Source: Aquificota bacterium
GTDB taxonomy: Bacteria > Aquificota > Aquificia > Aquificales > Hydrogenothermaceae
Assembly: GCA_013153635.1 (NCBI GenBank)
Contig: JAADDZ010000015.1
Coordinates: forward strand, 1 to 64,000
DNA length: 64,000 bases
Reading direction: 5' to 3'
Below are positions 52,777-61,984 of the stretch, piece after piece. Below the pieces are notes generated by a model, which did not search any database, had not been told where the DNA came from, and saw nothing but the letters and a program-made list of their open reading frames with translations. Positions within the stretch are counted from its first letter, which is position 1. The number at the start of each line of letters is the position of its first letter. Both the position numbers and the translations under genes were made by a program.

Positions 52777-53829
52777 TTGAAAACAAAAACAGCTGTTTTC
52801 TTTCTTTTTCTGTGGATAAGCTGTGCAAACTCCATAGAAAGAACACAACTTCCCTTTTTTCCAATAAAAGATTTTGAAGATTTTCAAGGATTGATAGAAA
52901 ACTTAATAACATACAGTCCAATAATTATAGATAGTATCATGGTAGAAAGCTCAAACATAGGTATAGATGCTCCAGCACTATCCACAATAGAAGAGATGTT
53001 AGAAAATGAATCCAAAAAGTTGACCCAAGATTTTACACAGCAAAACCAGCAACTAGAGGAAGAAGAAACTCCAGAATTTTTGTATTTCTATGGAGTTCAA
53101 GCATATCTAAGTAAAACGGTATCCGCCTATTACATTCCTGTAGGTATAACTTCTGACGAGATATTAAACCTAAAAATAGTCGTAAAATTTCCGTACATTG
53201 TAAGAAAAGTAAAAAAAGAAGACAAAGAATACCAAAACAGTGGTTTTGGGGATTTGGCTGTCTATATAAGTCGGTTTTTCTACCTGTTTAAAAATTCAAT
53301 AATATTGATTCCTTCTGTTTTTATGAAATTTCCTACAGGAGAGCATAAAACTATAGATAAAGTAGATGTAAGTACAGGTACAGGTTCTTTAGATTATGGA
53401 GGAGGAATCACAGCTGTATTTATCAAAAACTCAAACATGGTAATTACAGCTGTCTCTTATACAGCAACAGGTAGCTATGACCCTCCAGACAAAGACCTTA
53501 TCCATTATGGAGATATATTCTCTAGCTCTCTTGCCTACCAAAGAGGCTTTATGAGAAAGAATAAGTTATGGGTAGGATTAAAACTTTCATATGTAAAACT
53601 TTTTGAAAGCATATCTGACGGCAAAGGTCTAAACGATGATATGAACTTGATAGATATTACTCCGTATTTACGAATAAGGATAGATTCTGATATAGATTTT
53701 ATAGGGCATAAATTTTACTTTAACATAGGAATGTCTATACCTGTGTCTACCAAGGTAGACCCAGACCTTAGAGTACCTCAAGTATCTAGAGACCCTATTT
53801 TTAATATAGGTTTTAGCTCCATATTCTAA
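52777..53829 (+). CDS. Outer-membrane beta-barrel-like secreted protein
   Basis: The 350-aa protein starts at TTG 52777 with a signal peptide (about 1-18). A short helical/Gln-rich linker (about 80-105) is followed by strands of a barrel-type protein (FPYIVRKVKKED, LDYGGGITAVFI, KLWVGLKLSYVKLF). It ends in aromatic FNIGFSSIF, a typical last strand with terminal Phe. Function unknown; it may act with the upstream PilZ/glycosyltransferase genes in export. Confidence 0.65.
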   Translation: MKTKTAVFFLFLWISCANSIERTQLPFFPIKDFEDFQGLIENLITYSPIIIDSIMVESSNIGIDAPALSTIEEMLENESKKLTQDFTQQNQQLEEEETPEFLYFYGVQAYLSKTVSAYYIPVGITSDEILNLKIVVKFPYIVRKVKKEDKEYQNSGFGDLAVYISRFFYLFKNSIILIPSVFMKFPTGEHKTIDKVDVSTGTGSLDYGGGITAVFIKNSNMVITAVSYTATGSYDPPDKDLIHYGDIFSSSLAYQRGFMRKNKLWVGLKLSYVKLFESISDGKGLNDDMNLIDITPYLRIRIDSDIDFIGHKFYFNIGMSIPVSTKVDPDLRVPQVSRDPIFNIGFSSIF

Positions 53830-54377
53830 AGCTCCTCCCAACCTTCAGGTAGAGACAGTTCTATCCTTTTTTTCTCCAAATCCACATCTTTTACAAACTC
53901 ATTTATAAAAGGAATATGAAGAGTCTTTTTCTCTGGACTTTCTATGACTAACAAAACATCAGGTAATCTATCATCTACTTGGATAACCTTACCAAGATGT
54001 GTATCCCCTTGATAAACATCTAATCCTACAAGCTGATAAACATAATACTGATTTTTTTCTAAAGGAGGAAGATGGCTCTTATGTGTAAATAGGAATCTAT
54101 TTGTTATTTCTCTTGCTTTCTCTTTTGTATTGTATCCTTTGAATCTAACAAGACCTTTTTTTATTGAGATGTTCTCAACTTCGACAGGAATAAACACACC
54201 ATCTTTGGTCTGTAGGTAAAAAATATCAGGGAGTTTCATTTTAGGTGGAAAAAGCTCAAAACGAATATCCCCTTTCACTCCAAAAGTTCTATGTAACTTT
54301 CCAACCGCTACTAACTCTTCTTTATCTACTTGACCTTGTGGCGATATTGATTTCTTCGACTCCTGCTTTCTTTGCAA
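53826..54377 (-). CDS. rimM: Ribosome maturation factor RimM
   Basis: Up to 183 aa from TTG 54377; the conserved part begins at LVAVGKLHRTFGVKGDIRF (about 21-39) and ends with a PRC-barrel domain (YYVYQLVGLDVYQGDTHLGKV). The start overlaps exbD by 56 bases, and no standard start codon exists closer to the conserved region, so a long N-terminal extension is probable. It helps mature the 30S subunit head. Confidence 0.88.
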   Translation of the reverse strand: MQRKQESKKSISPQGQVDKEELVAVGKLHRTFGVKGDIRFELFPPKMKLPDIFYLQTKDGVFIPVEVENISIKKGLVRFKGYNTKEKAREITNRFLFTHKSHLPPLEKNQYYVYQLVGLDVYQGDTHLGKVIQVDDRLPDVLLVIESPEKKTLHIPFINEFVKDVDLEKKRIELSLPEGWEEL

Positions 54378-54717
54378 TGTCCATCACCTTAACAACATTT
54401 TCATATATTACCCTTCTATCTGCTAAAACGACTACTGTTTTTTCCTTTTTCTGTTTTAGATAATTAAGTAACTCTTTTTCTGTCATCTTTTTTCTATTTA
54501 TGTATATGTTTCCTTCTCTATCTACGACTATCTTTATAGGTTCTATTTTTTTAGCCTTTAAGCTAGCTTTAGGTAACTCTACATTGATAGAAGATACAGG
54601 AGCTAATGTGGCTACTATCCCTAAAAAAAGGATAATAATAAAAGCTATGTCAACCAGAGCGGTCATATCAATAACAAAAGAAGAATCTCCTCTAGAGAGA
54701 TATTTTCTAAGATTCAT
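54322..54717 (-). CDS. exbD: ExbD/TolR-family proton-channel subunit
   Basis: The 131-aa protein has one membrane span (about 15-38) with the essential aspartate (Asp23 in DMTALVDIAFIIIL) and a periplasmic domain ending VEEINIATRSSR. It works with ExbB/TolQ to convert proton-motive force into mechanical work on TonB or TolA. It overlaps the upstream exbB gene by 11 bases. Confidence 0.9.
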   Translation of the reverse strand: MNLRKYLSRGDSSFVIDMTALVDIAFIIILFLGIVATLAPVSSINVELPKASLKAKKIEPIKIVVDREGNIYINRKKMTEKELLNYLKQKKEKTVVVLADRRVIYENVVKVMDIAKKAGVEEINIATRSSR

Positions 54718-55360
54718 TTCTTTCTTCCTCTTGAGTTTCTTCTAACGATACAAGCTCATAGACCAAGTTCATAGCAATATTTTCAACCTGTGCCACGATA
54801 AAGGTTACTTTGTTTCTAAAAAACCAGTAAGCCGCAATAGAAGGAATAGCTATCGTTAAACCAAAAGCTGTGGTTAAAAGAGCTTGAGATATACCTTTTG
54901 CTAATACATCTGGATTCCCTAGACCTTCAATAGAAAGTGCTTCAAAGACTTGAATCATTCCTGTAACTGTACCTAAGAACCCTAATAGTGGGGCTATTGC
55001 GGCTATAGCTCCTAATGCGTTTACAAGGGTTTCTAATTTTGGTATTTCTATCTTTGCGGCTTCTTCTGCAAAGGCTATCAAATCTTCTTTCTTCCTTCTT
55101 CCAGATAGATAGGCGTTTAGTATTGCGGCTATTACTTCTGTGGCAAGAGAGTTTTTGCTCCTTGCTATTGTAAAGGCTTCAGCGAATCTCTTTTCTCTTA
55201 TATAAAAATCTATCTCCTCTAAAACTTTAGTAGGTATAACCCTCTTTAGAGACAAGGAATAAAATCTCTCTACGATTAAAGCTATAGATAGTACACCCAA
55301 TATGAGCAGTGGGTACATTATTGGTCCACCTTTTTGGAATACAGAAACTATAAACTCCAT
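54707..55360 (-). CDS. exbB: ExbB/TolQ/MotA-family proton-channel protein
   Basis: The 217-aa protein has three spans (about 14-34, 110-135 and 155-178) and the signature LGAIAAIAPLLGFLGTVTGMIQVF. It pairs with the downstream ExbD. It might energise the copper receptor at 9.8-11.8 kb or a Tol-like envelope machine. Its place directly after the 950-aa TPR gene favours a dedicated partner. Confidence 0.92.
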   Translation of the reverse strand: MEFIVSVFQKGGPIMYPLLILGVLSIALIVERFYSLSLKRVIPTKVLEEIDFYIREKRFAEAFTIARSKNSLATEVIAAILNAYLSGRRKKEDLIAFAEEAAKIEIPKLETLVNALGAIAAIAPLLGFLGTVTGMIQVFEALSIEGLGNPDVLAKGISQALLTTAFGLTIAIPSIAAYWFFRNKVTFIVAQVENIAMNLVYELVSLEETQEEERNES

Positions 55361-55370
55361 GGAACCCTCC

Positions 55371-58223
55371 TTAATCTACACATTTTGGTAAATCTTTAAG
55401 TCTAACTAAAACCATTTCTACTATTTTTTGATTTTCATCATTTAGTAGAGGTTTTAACATACAGGAAGCTTCATATTTCTTGTTTTGCTGGCTTAGTATG
55501 TCTGAAGCCTCTATTCTTGCAATTTTAACAAGCTCTTTTGCTTCTGGGTACAGATATATAACATTTAAGAAGTTGTTTAAAGCTCCTTCTAAGTCTCCCT
55601 TCTTTTTTAGAATCTGTGCCAATAGATAGTAACTCTCTGCCGCATGTCTATAATCGGTAGCTTGAGTTGCTTCTTGTAGATACTCTAAAGCTTTATCGTA
55701 CTCTCCAAGTTTAAAAGATATTTTTCCAAGGAAATAGGCAATATCATTTCTCATTTTTGGATACTTACTATAAAGCTCCAAGAAATATTCGTATGCTTCT
55801 TTGTACCTTCCAGCTTTAAATAGGAGAGTAGCTATTTTGTATATGTGAGTATCTGTTTTTGGTAGTTGTTTATAGTATGCTACCGCTTTATCTATATCTC
55901 CTTCTTCCTCATAGATTTTTGCAAGGAGTTCTTTTGCAGGTATTACAAAGTTACCTTTAGGGAAGGTGGATATATATCTAAGTAGAGTACTTTTTGCTTT
56001 TTCTATCTCCCCTTTTTTATAGTAAAGGTATCCTAATTTGTAAAGGGCAAACTCTTTATCTTTTGAATTTTTCTCTATTAATTCTTGATATATCTTTTCT
56101 GCTTTGTCAAACTTTCCTTTTTCTATGTATATTTCAGCTAACTGGAGTTTTAAAAGGTCTACAAATGGGTAATCTGGATACTTTTTTATAAAGTTTTCTA
56201 TCTGTTTTTCTACATTTCCACTCGAGGACTTCATTTCTAATACAGTTAATTGATATGCCGCATCTACCGCCTCTGGTGAGTTTGCAAATTTCTTTAGAAA
56301 CTGTTCGTATATCTTTCTCGCCTTTTCTATCTTTCCTACATTGTAGTAACTGTCAGCTATTCTTAGAATAGCTTTCCTTGCAAGAGGGTGCTTTTTGTAT
56401 TTTTTTACAAATTTTTTAAATTCTTTAATAGCCTGCCAATATTTCCCTTCAGAAAAGAAGGAATAAGCATATAGATATGCGGCTTGAACTGCTATCTCAT
56501 CGTCTCCTTGAGCCAACTGTTTTAGAATATCTCTTCTTTCGTCTAATTTGTTCTGTTTTAGATATATATAAGCTTTTAGGAATAGGCTTTTTCTATCTTT
56601 TTTGTCTTTTACTATCTCATAAGCTTTTTCTATCATTCCAGCGTTAAAAGCACTAACAGCCTTCATATATGGGTCTTTGAAATATTTGTATGCTCTTTTA
56701 TAGTCTTCTTTTTTGAAGTAATACCAACCAAGTAGATTTGAGGCGTATTCTGGCTCGTATCTCTTTAGTAGTTTAACTACAGCCAAGAATTGAGGGTCTT
56801 TGTTTGACCAGTAGTAAATCTCTGCTAGGTATTTTAAGGCTTCTACTTTTATAGGGTCGTTCCCTTTTTCGAAAGCTTCTTTAAAGAATTTTTCAGCGAT
56901 GTCATACTTCTTCAGTTTATATGCGGCATATCCTCCGTACAGCTTAAAAAGAGGGTCTTTTATAGATTTTATGATGTTTAGGGCGTGTTGGTACTTTCCA
57001 GAATTGTATGCATTTACAGCTATCTTTTTCTTTATGTAGTCTTTTAGTCCCGGAGCTATACCTAGAGCTTTGTGTAGTATCACTAGAGCTTTTTCAAACT
57101 GTTTTTTTTCTACATAGAGGTTTGCAAGCTGAAGGTATAGATTTTGGGCTAACTCTTTATCTCTCGTTTCCAAAGAGCCAGCATATTTTAAAACATCTCT
57201 TGTCTTTTCTTTTTTTAAAGCGACTAGACCTAATCCATACAAGGCATAATTTGCAAGAATATCTGCTGTTCCGTATTCTGCTAGGAATAGTCCAAAATAC
57301 TCTTGTGCTTCATCTAATTTACCTAAGTTCAGATAGTCATAACCAGTTATAAGGATTATATGTTTTTTGTAAGGAAAGCTCTTTACTTTGCCTAGAATTC
57401 TAGCTTCTTCTTCTTCTCTTTTGACGTCTTCTAGGTATTTAAGAGCATACTCAAGGGATTTTTCATAGTTACCTGTGTTTAGATTTATATAAGCTTTTGT
57501 GTAGATACAGTACGGAACTGTTCTTATCTCTAGGTCTGTACAGTTTATCTTCTGCAGTTTTTGTAACGCTTCTTTTTCTCTATTGTTTAGTATATCTACT
57601 ATGGCTTCCCAAAACTTTAGGTCTATCTCATATTCAGGGGTTCTTAGCATATTGTAATATTTTTCTGCTCTAGAAAAGTTTCCTGTTCTTAAGTTTAGGA
57701 TAACTGCTGAAAGACAGGCTTCTTTTTTGTTTTCATGGTCGTATTTTGTCTCACAAGATAACTCAAAGTATTTTCTAGCTTTTTCTTCATCTTTTAATTG
57801 GTAATAGACCATTCCAAGGAAGTATAGACCTCTCGCCGCTTCTGGTGTATTAGGGTACTTTGTTATCAATTTTTTTAGGGTACTTTCTGCGAAGATGTAA
57901 TCTTTCTTGTCGTACAGCTCTATAGCATCTGCTAGATATTTTTTGTGGAGAGGGAGACCGAGAACTGTTTTTGGTTTCTTCATACTTCCAAGGGGTGGTG
58001 GTACATCGTAAGGTGGGTATGGAGGTAGTTTTTTGGTGAAGATTACTATATGTATCTTTTCATCGTACTGAATTTTGTCTGGAGGTTGTAATTTAGGTTT
58101 TGTTTCTAATTTTTTGGCTTGAATTTCTATCGGGAAGATAACTTCTGGAACTTTTATCTGTTTTGCCGATGCTGTTAGTATGGATAGAGTTAATAAAGCT
58201 AACAAGGATTTATATATCCGCAT
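55371..58223 (-). CDS. Large periplasmic/outer-membrane TPR protein partnered with ExbB-ExbD
   Basis: The 950-aa protein has a signal peptide (about 1-20) and a Pro-rich segment (about 60-90). Some twenty TPR units follow, from about residue 90 to the end (for example AADAIELYDKKDYIFAESTLKKLITKYPNTPEAARG and KYWQAIKEFKKFVKKYKKHPLARKAILRIADSYYNVGK). It lies 11 bases upstream of exbB and overlaps ribF. The arrangement TPR-ExbB-ExbD recalls Tol-Pal/CpoB and motility-associated complexes. Its actual role is unknown. Confidence 0.82.
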   Translation of the reverse strand: MRIYKSLLALLTLSILTASAKQIKVPEVIFPIEIQAKKLETKPKLQPPDKIQYDEKIHIVIFTKKLPPYPPYDVPPPLGSMKKPKTVLGLPLHKKYLADAIELYDKKDYIFAESTLKKLITKYPNTPEAARGLYFLGMVYYQLKDEEKARKYFELSCETKYDHENKKEACLSAVILNLRTGNFSRAEKYYNMLRTPEYEIDLKFWEAIVDILNNREKEALQKLQKINCTDLEIRTVPYCIYTKAYINLNTGNYEKSLEYALKYLEDVKREEEEARILGKVKSFPYKKHIILITGYDYLNLGKLDEAQEYFGLFLAEYGTADILANYALYGLGLVALKKEKTRDVLKYAGSLETRDKELAQNLYLQLANLYVEKKQFEKALVILHKALGIAPGLKDYIKKKIAVNAYNSGKYQHALNIIKSIKDPLFKLYGGYAAYKLKKYDIAEKFFKEAFEKGNDPIKVEALKYLAEIYYWSNKDPQFLAVVKLLKRYEPEYASNLLGWYYFKKEDYKRAYKYFKDPYMKAVSAFNAGMIEKAYEIVKDKKDRKSLFLKAYIYLKQNKLDERRDILKQLAQGDDEIAVQAAYLYAYSFFSEGKYWQAIKEFKKFVKKYKKHPLARKAILRIADSYYNVGKIEKARKIYEQFLKKFANSPEAVDAAYQLTVLEMKSSSGNVEKQIENFIKKYPDYPFVDLLKLQLAEIYIEKGKFDKAEKIYQELIEKNSKDKEFALYKLGYLYYKKGEIEKAKSTLLRYISTFPKGNFVIPAKELLAKIYEEEGDIDKAVAYYKQLPKTDTHIYKIATLLFKAGRYKEAYEYFLELYSKYPKMRNDIAYFLGKISFKLGEYDKALEYLQEATQATDYRHAAESYYLLAQILKKKGDLEGALNNFLNVIYLYPEAKELVKIARIEASDILSQQNKKYEASCMLKPLLNDENQKIVEMVLVRLKDLPKCVD

Positions 58224-59151
58224 TTTTGCTTAGAACCTCTTTTATTTTTTCTATGTCTTTTTGTATCTGCATTTTTAATTGGTTTATGTCTGAAAATTTT
58301 TTCTCTTCTCTGATAAATTTTTCAAATATCACTTTTATGTACTCCAGCTTTTTGTTGTTTTCGTATGAGCTTATAATGTGAATCTCTAAAAATTCTTCTT
58401 TCCCATCAATTGTGGGTCTTCTTCCAAAATTAATTGCTGCTGGATAAAATTTATCATCTATTATAACATATCCAGCATACACTCCTCTTTTTAGGCACAT
58501 ACTTTTGGGTAGTTTTACGTTAATAGTAGGGTAGCCTAACTGATGACCTTTTCCTGCTCCTTTTACAACTTTTCCTAATATACAGTATTTTCTTCCTAAG
58601 TATTCTTTGATTTTGTCTACTTTTCCTTCTTGGAGTAGCTTTCTTATAAAGGTACTACTGATTTTTTCTTTTGATAATTTTTCAGCGGGGACTGGTATCA
58701 CTGTTATATTTAGGTGTTTCCCTAGCTCTTTTGCTGTTTTTATATCTCCTGATTTTTTATAGCCAAACTTCCAGTCCTCTCCTACGACTACTGCTTCGCA
58801 GTTTAGCTTTTCTTTTAAGAATTCTAAAAACTGTTTTGGACTTTTTGTGTGAAAATTTTTATCAAATTTTATAACTAGCATGTAATCTATGCCCATCTTA
58901 GATAAAAATGCCAACTTTGTCTCTAGGTTGGTTATTGTACATATCTTTGTTTTTTTTATAAATTCTTTTGGGTGAGGGTCAAAGGTCACTACCACAGCTT
59001 TTAGATTTTTTTGGGTGGTTATCTCTTTGAGTTTTTTTAGTATTTTTTGATGACCTAGATGAAAACCATCAAAGTTACCGATTGTACAGACTGTTTTTTC
59101 TTTGAGGGGCAACTCTTTTTCTGAAATCTTTTTTGTTTTAAACATCTGCAT
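58210..59151 (-). CDS. ribF: Bifunctional riboflavin kinase / FAD synthetase
   Basis: The 313-aa protein has a nucleotidyltransferase domain with CTIGNFDGFHLGHQKILKKL and VVTFDPHPKEF, and ISSTFIRKLLQEG. The C-terminal flavokinase domain carries GKGHQLGYPTINVKL and AAINFGRRPTIDG. It makes FMN and FAD from riboflavin. It overlaps the start of the large TPR gene by 14 bases. Confidence 0.95.
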   Translation of the reverse strand: MQMFKTKKISEKELPLKEKTVCTIGNFDGFHLGHQKILKKLKEITTQKNLKAVVVTFDPHPKEFIKKTKICTITNLETKLAFLSKMGIDYMLVIKFDKNFHTKSPKQFLEFLKEKLNCEAVVVGEDWKFGYKKSGDIKTAKELGKHLNITVIPVPAEKLSKEKISSTFIRKLLQEGKVDKIKEYLGRKYCILGKVVKGAGKGHQLGYPTINVKLPKSMCLKRGVYAGYVIIDDKFYPAAINFGRRPTIDGKEEFLEIHIISSYENNKKLEYIKVIFEKFIREEKKFSDINQLKMQIQKDIEKIKEVLSKNADI

Positions 59152-59865
59152 TTAGAAATTGTACATTATTGAAGTTGTTAATGTGGTGTCAAGTCTTTTA
59201 ATCTGGTCTTCTTTTGGTATGTTTTGGTAGTTTATGTAGTAGCTTATCTGAAGTCCTAACTTTTTTGTTATTTTATTGATAAGGTTGAGTTCTATATTGA
59301 TGTAATAGTTTTGGAAATTTTCATCAGAGACACTGTACAGTCCTTTTTCCTTGAAGGTTAATGTTCTTGTGAATTTGTACCTAAACCTCTCTTCTATATT
59401 GTGAAACAGTGTTCTATCTTCTATAGTGGTAGATAGCTCTTTTATCACATCGTAGTAATAGTAAAGGTAGTAACTTACAGAGAGATATTTCTTTTTTCCT
59501 CTTGTTATGTAGTAACCTATTCCGGGACCTGTAGCTATCCGATGTTCAAAGTTTTGAAATGGGTTACGATAGTAAATCAAATCCCAAAATGGGAAATATC
59601 TACCTCTTCTTAATTCGTACCTTAATTTTCCATCTATCTGCTCTGCATTCTTCTGTCCTTGGGCTGTTCCGTAAAGCACTTTTAGGTCGAAGAAGAGTCT
59701 GTAAGTTGGATACTTGACAACATAATTAGCTGTTAATGAGGCAGTAGCAACGTCTATATTCCCTTGGGACTGGGAATAACCAAAGGTTATAAACCCTTTC
59801 TTTTCTGCTTCTTGTGCTAAGGAAGACGATACTAAAATAAAAATAAAGATTAAAAAACCTACCAA
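59152..59865 (-). CDS. DUF481-type outer-membrane beta-barrel protein
   Basis: The 237-aa protein has a signal peptide (about 1-17, ending SSLAQEA). Alternating aromatic strands follow, and the sequence ends with TTLTTSIMYNF, a terminal-Phe barrel signal. The pattern of GFITFGYSQSQGNIDVATASLTANY fits the DUF481 family of salt- or stress-related outer-membrane proteins. Function unknown; it lies one base upstream of ribF. Confidence 0.75.
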   Translation of the reverse strand: MVGFLIFIFILVSSSLAQEAEKKGFITFGYSQSQGNIDVATASLTANYVVKYPTYRLFFDLKVLYGTAQGQKNAEQIDGKLRYELRRGRYFPFWDLIYYRNPFQNFEHRIATGPGIGYYITRGKKKYLSVSYYLYYYYDVIKELSTTIEDRTLFHNIEERFRYKFTRTLTFKEKGLYSVSDENFQNYYINIELNLINKITKKLGLQISYYINYQNIPKEDQIKRLDTTLTTSIMYNF

Positions 59866-59930
59866 CGCTGTCTCTTTTATAGTTTTTTTGCTAATTTATG
59901 GTACACAATAATCTGTGCCATCTGCAATAT

Positions 59931-61451
59931 CTATTTGGAGTTTATGAGGTTTAAGAACTCTTCCCTAGTTTTTTGATTTTCCATAAAAACTCCTATCAGT
60001 TTACTTGTCACTGTGTAGCTAGTAGGATTTTTGACTCCTCGCATAGACATACAGTTCCCAGATATAGATATTTTTCCGTTACGCCTTATCAATAAAAACC
60101 CTTCTGGTACAGTTACAGAATATATGTAGTCGTTATAAGGAACATCTACTATCTCTTCTACCAAAGAGTAGTTTTCCTGTTGGGTGTTTATCGTTAATTT
60201 AAATTCATTATCCTTGTGTTTCGATAGGGTAGAGGGTATCCCTATAGTCGCATATACAGCTTGAATGGTGTCCAAAAGTTTTTTAGAGCTACTTACAAAG
60301 TAGTACTCATCTTTGTTTTGTTTTGCTTTTAATAAAAGGTAAGCCAAGAATATTTTTTTCTGTCTTTGTGATGCTTTTATCAACCAAAGGGATATATCTG
60401 TATCCTTGACAAAATTTACCAAAGGCTCAAAATCTATTGTGTATTCTATCGTTTTATCTTGATGTAATTTTTTTGTGTAATCAAACGGCAATTCCTGTAA
60501 AACTTTTTCTACTGTAGAAATACTATCTTTTTGAGAAAGATAAATTTTTAATTTTTTTGCATGTATTTTACCTGTAGACAGATATATACCTAAAAATTTG
60601 AAAAATAGGTCTGCTTTTATTTTTGTGTTTATTTTGGTCTTTAGTGATGAATGGGGGATATTCTCTTCTAACTCTATATAATCAATATCTTCTGATTGGG
60701 TGTATCCAGATTGGGGAAGTATCAAATTAGGAAGCTCTTTTATTTTGTAAGCTTGTGATATATTCCATCTTTGGTCTTTTTGGTAGTTTTCTTGTGTAGA
60801 AAAGAGGGTTTTGTGGTCTGGGGAGACTAGCAAATCTATAGATTTTCCTTTGAAATTTATCATCATTCCTTTAAAAGGATACTTTATGTAAGCTTCAGGT
60901 ATAGTAAAGCTGATTTTGAGTGTGTGGGAATTCACTTGAGCTACTTGGTCGTCTGGTTTTAGTTCTTTAAATAGCTTCCAACCTCTTTGAGTTAGGATTT
61001 GGGTGTCAGAGGAGTAACACAAATGTTCTGCTTCTAAAACGACTGCCACTCCTTTGGGGTTCAACTCTTTTTCTAAAAATTCAGCGATTTCTGCGGTAAG
61101 TCTCTCTTGGACTTGGGGTCTGTAGGCAAATTTATTTACTATTCTTACAAGCTTTGACAGACCGCACACTTTTTCATTTGGGATATAGGCTATATGAGCT
61201 TTTCCAAAGAATGGTAAAAGGTGATGCTCACAAAGGCTGTAGAACTGAATATCTTTAACGACAACCATCTCGTTATAATTTCCAATATCTTCAAATACAG
61301 TCATATTAAACTCTTCGTGGGCTTTGAACTCTTCCCACATCTTAGAAACTCTCTTTGGAGTGTCTTTTAGCCCTTCTCTGTCTGGGTCTTCTCCTATACC
61401 TTCTAAAAAGAGTCTTATAGCTTTTTCTATTTTTTCTTTATCTATATGCAT
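59931..61451 (-). CDS. folE: GTP cyclohydrolase I precursor with an in-frame intein
   Basis: Of 506 codons, residues 1-144 and 467-506 together make a normal-sized FolE of 184 aa. Residues 145-466 are an intein (see separate entry). The FolE part has the zinc ligands Cys74 and His77 in [14 protein letters not shown] and the third zinc ligand Cys467 in [10 protein letters not shown]. Because the intein sits directly before that cysteine, the enzyme cannot form its zinc site until splicing. It makes dihydroneopterin triphosphate for folate and, with QueD, for queuosine. Confidence 0.95.
   Translation of the reverse strand: MHIDKEKIEKAIRLFLEGIGEDPDREGLKDTPKRVSKMWEEFKAHEEFNMTVFEDIGNYNEMVVVKDIQFYSLCEHHLLPFFGKAHIAYIPNEKVCGLSKLVRIVNKFAYRPQVQERLTAEIAEFLEKELNPKGVAVVLEAEHLCYSSDTQILTQRGWKLFKELKPDDQVAQVNSHTLKISFTIPEAYIKYPFKGMMINFKGKSIDLLVSPDHKTLFSTQENYQKDQRWNISQAYKIKELPNLILPQSGYTQSEDIDYIELEENIPHSSLKTKINTKIKADLFFKFLGIYLSTGKIHAKKLKIYLSQKDSISTVEKVLQELPFDYTKKLHQDKTIEYTIDFEPLVNFVKDTDISLWLIKASQRQKKIFLAYLLLKAKQNKDEYYFVSSSKKLLDTIQAVYATIGIPSTLSKHKDNEFKLTINTQQENYSLVEEIVDVPYNDYIYSVTVPEGFLLIRRNGKISISGNCMSMRGVKNPTSYTVTSKLIGVFMENQKTREEFLNLINSK
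60054..61019 (-). other. FolE intein (322 aa) with splicing domains and a decayed DOD homing endonuclease
   Basis: The intein begins with Cys145 (block [21 protein letters not shown]). Block B is [11 protein letters not shown] with His213. Block F is [17 protein letters not shown] (about 444-460), and the end is SISGN before Cys467. The penultimate residue is Gly instead of the usual His, as in some known functional inteins. The middle has a LAGLIDADG-type layout. However, the first motif reads FLGIYLSTG and the second [11 protein letters not shown], both lacking the catalytic acidic residue, so the endonuclease is probably inactive. Splicing competence is inferred. Confidence 0.92.
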
Positions 61452-61478
61452 TATTACTCCCTAGATTTTGATTTGGAT

Positions 61479-61895
61479 TTATAGTAACCTTTGACACTCT
61501 ACCTTCATACATCTACCTTTTACTACATTGTATCCTTCTTTAGATAGCTGTGATGCCACCTCTTCGTTTACTGTACCCGGTTGAAACCAGAAAGTCTTAA
61601 AACCTTTTTCCTTTGCCTCCTCTGCGGTAAACACGACATCAGCAGGTCTTCTAAACACATCTACAATATCTATCTCATCAGGTATATCTTTCAAGGAAGC
61701 ATATACTTTCTCTCCTAATATCTCTTGTCCTGCATATTTTGGATTTACAAAATAGACTTTAAAGCCGTAATCTTTTATCACTTCAGATACAAAATGACTA
61801 GGTCTTGAAGGGTCTGGAGATATTCCTACAACTGCTACTGTTTTGCTCTTTTTTAGAACATTTTTAATTTCGTCATCTGTTTCCAATATTGGCAT
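61479..61895 (-). CDS. CoA-binding domain protein (YccU-like)
   Basis: The start is placed at ATG 61895 with GAGGTGAG upstream; ten further codons are open. The 138-aa protein is a single Rossmann CoA-binding domain: VAVVGISPDPSRPSHFVSEVI, FVNPKYAGQEILG and TFWFQPGTVNEEVA. This family includes YccU and binds CoA; its metabolic role is not established. It is divergent from lipA. Confidence 0.88.
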   Translation of the reverse strand: MPILETDDEIKNVLKKSKTVAVVGISPDPSRPSHFVSEVIKDYGFKVYFVNPKYAGQEILGEKVYASLKDIPDEIDIVDVFRRPADVVFTAEEAKEKGFKTFWFQPGTVNEEVASQLSKEGYNVVKGRCMKVECQRLL

Positions 61896-61984
61896 TTTTC
61901 TCACCTCGAAAGCATTTTTAATCATTATAATTAATAAAAAACAAAATTTATTATGATTTTATTCAGAAATCAGTGAGGTATAAA

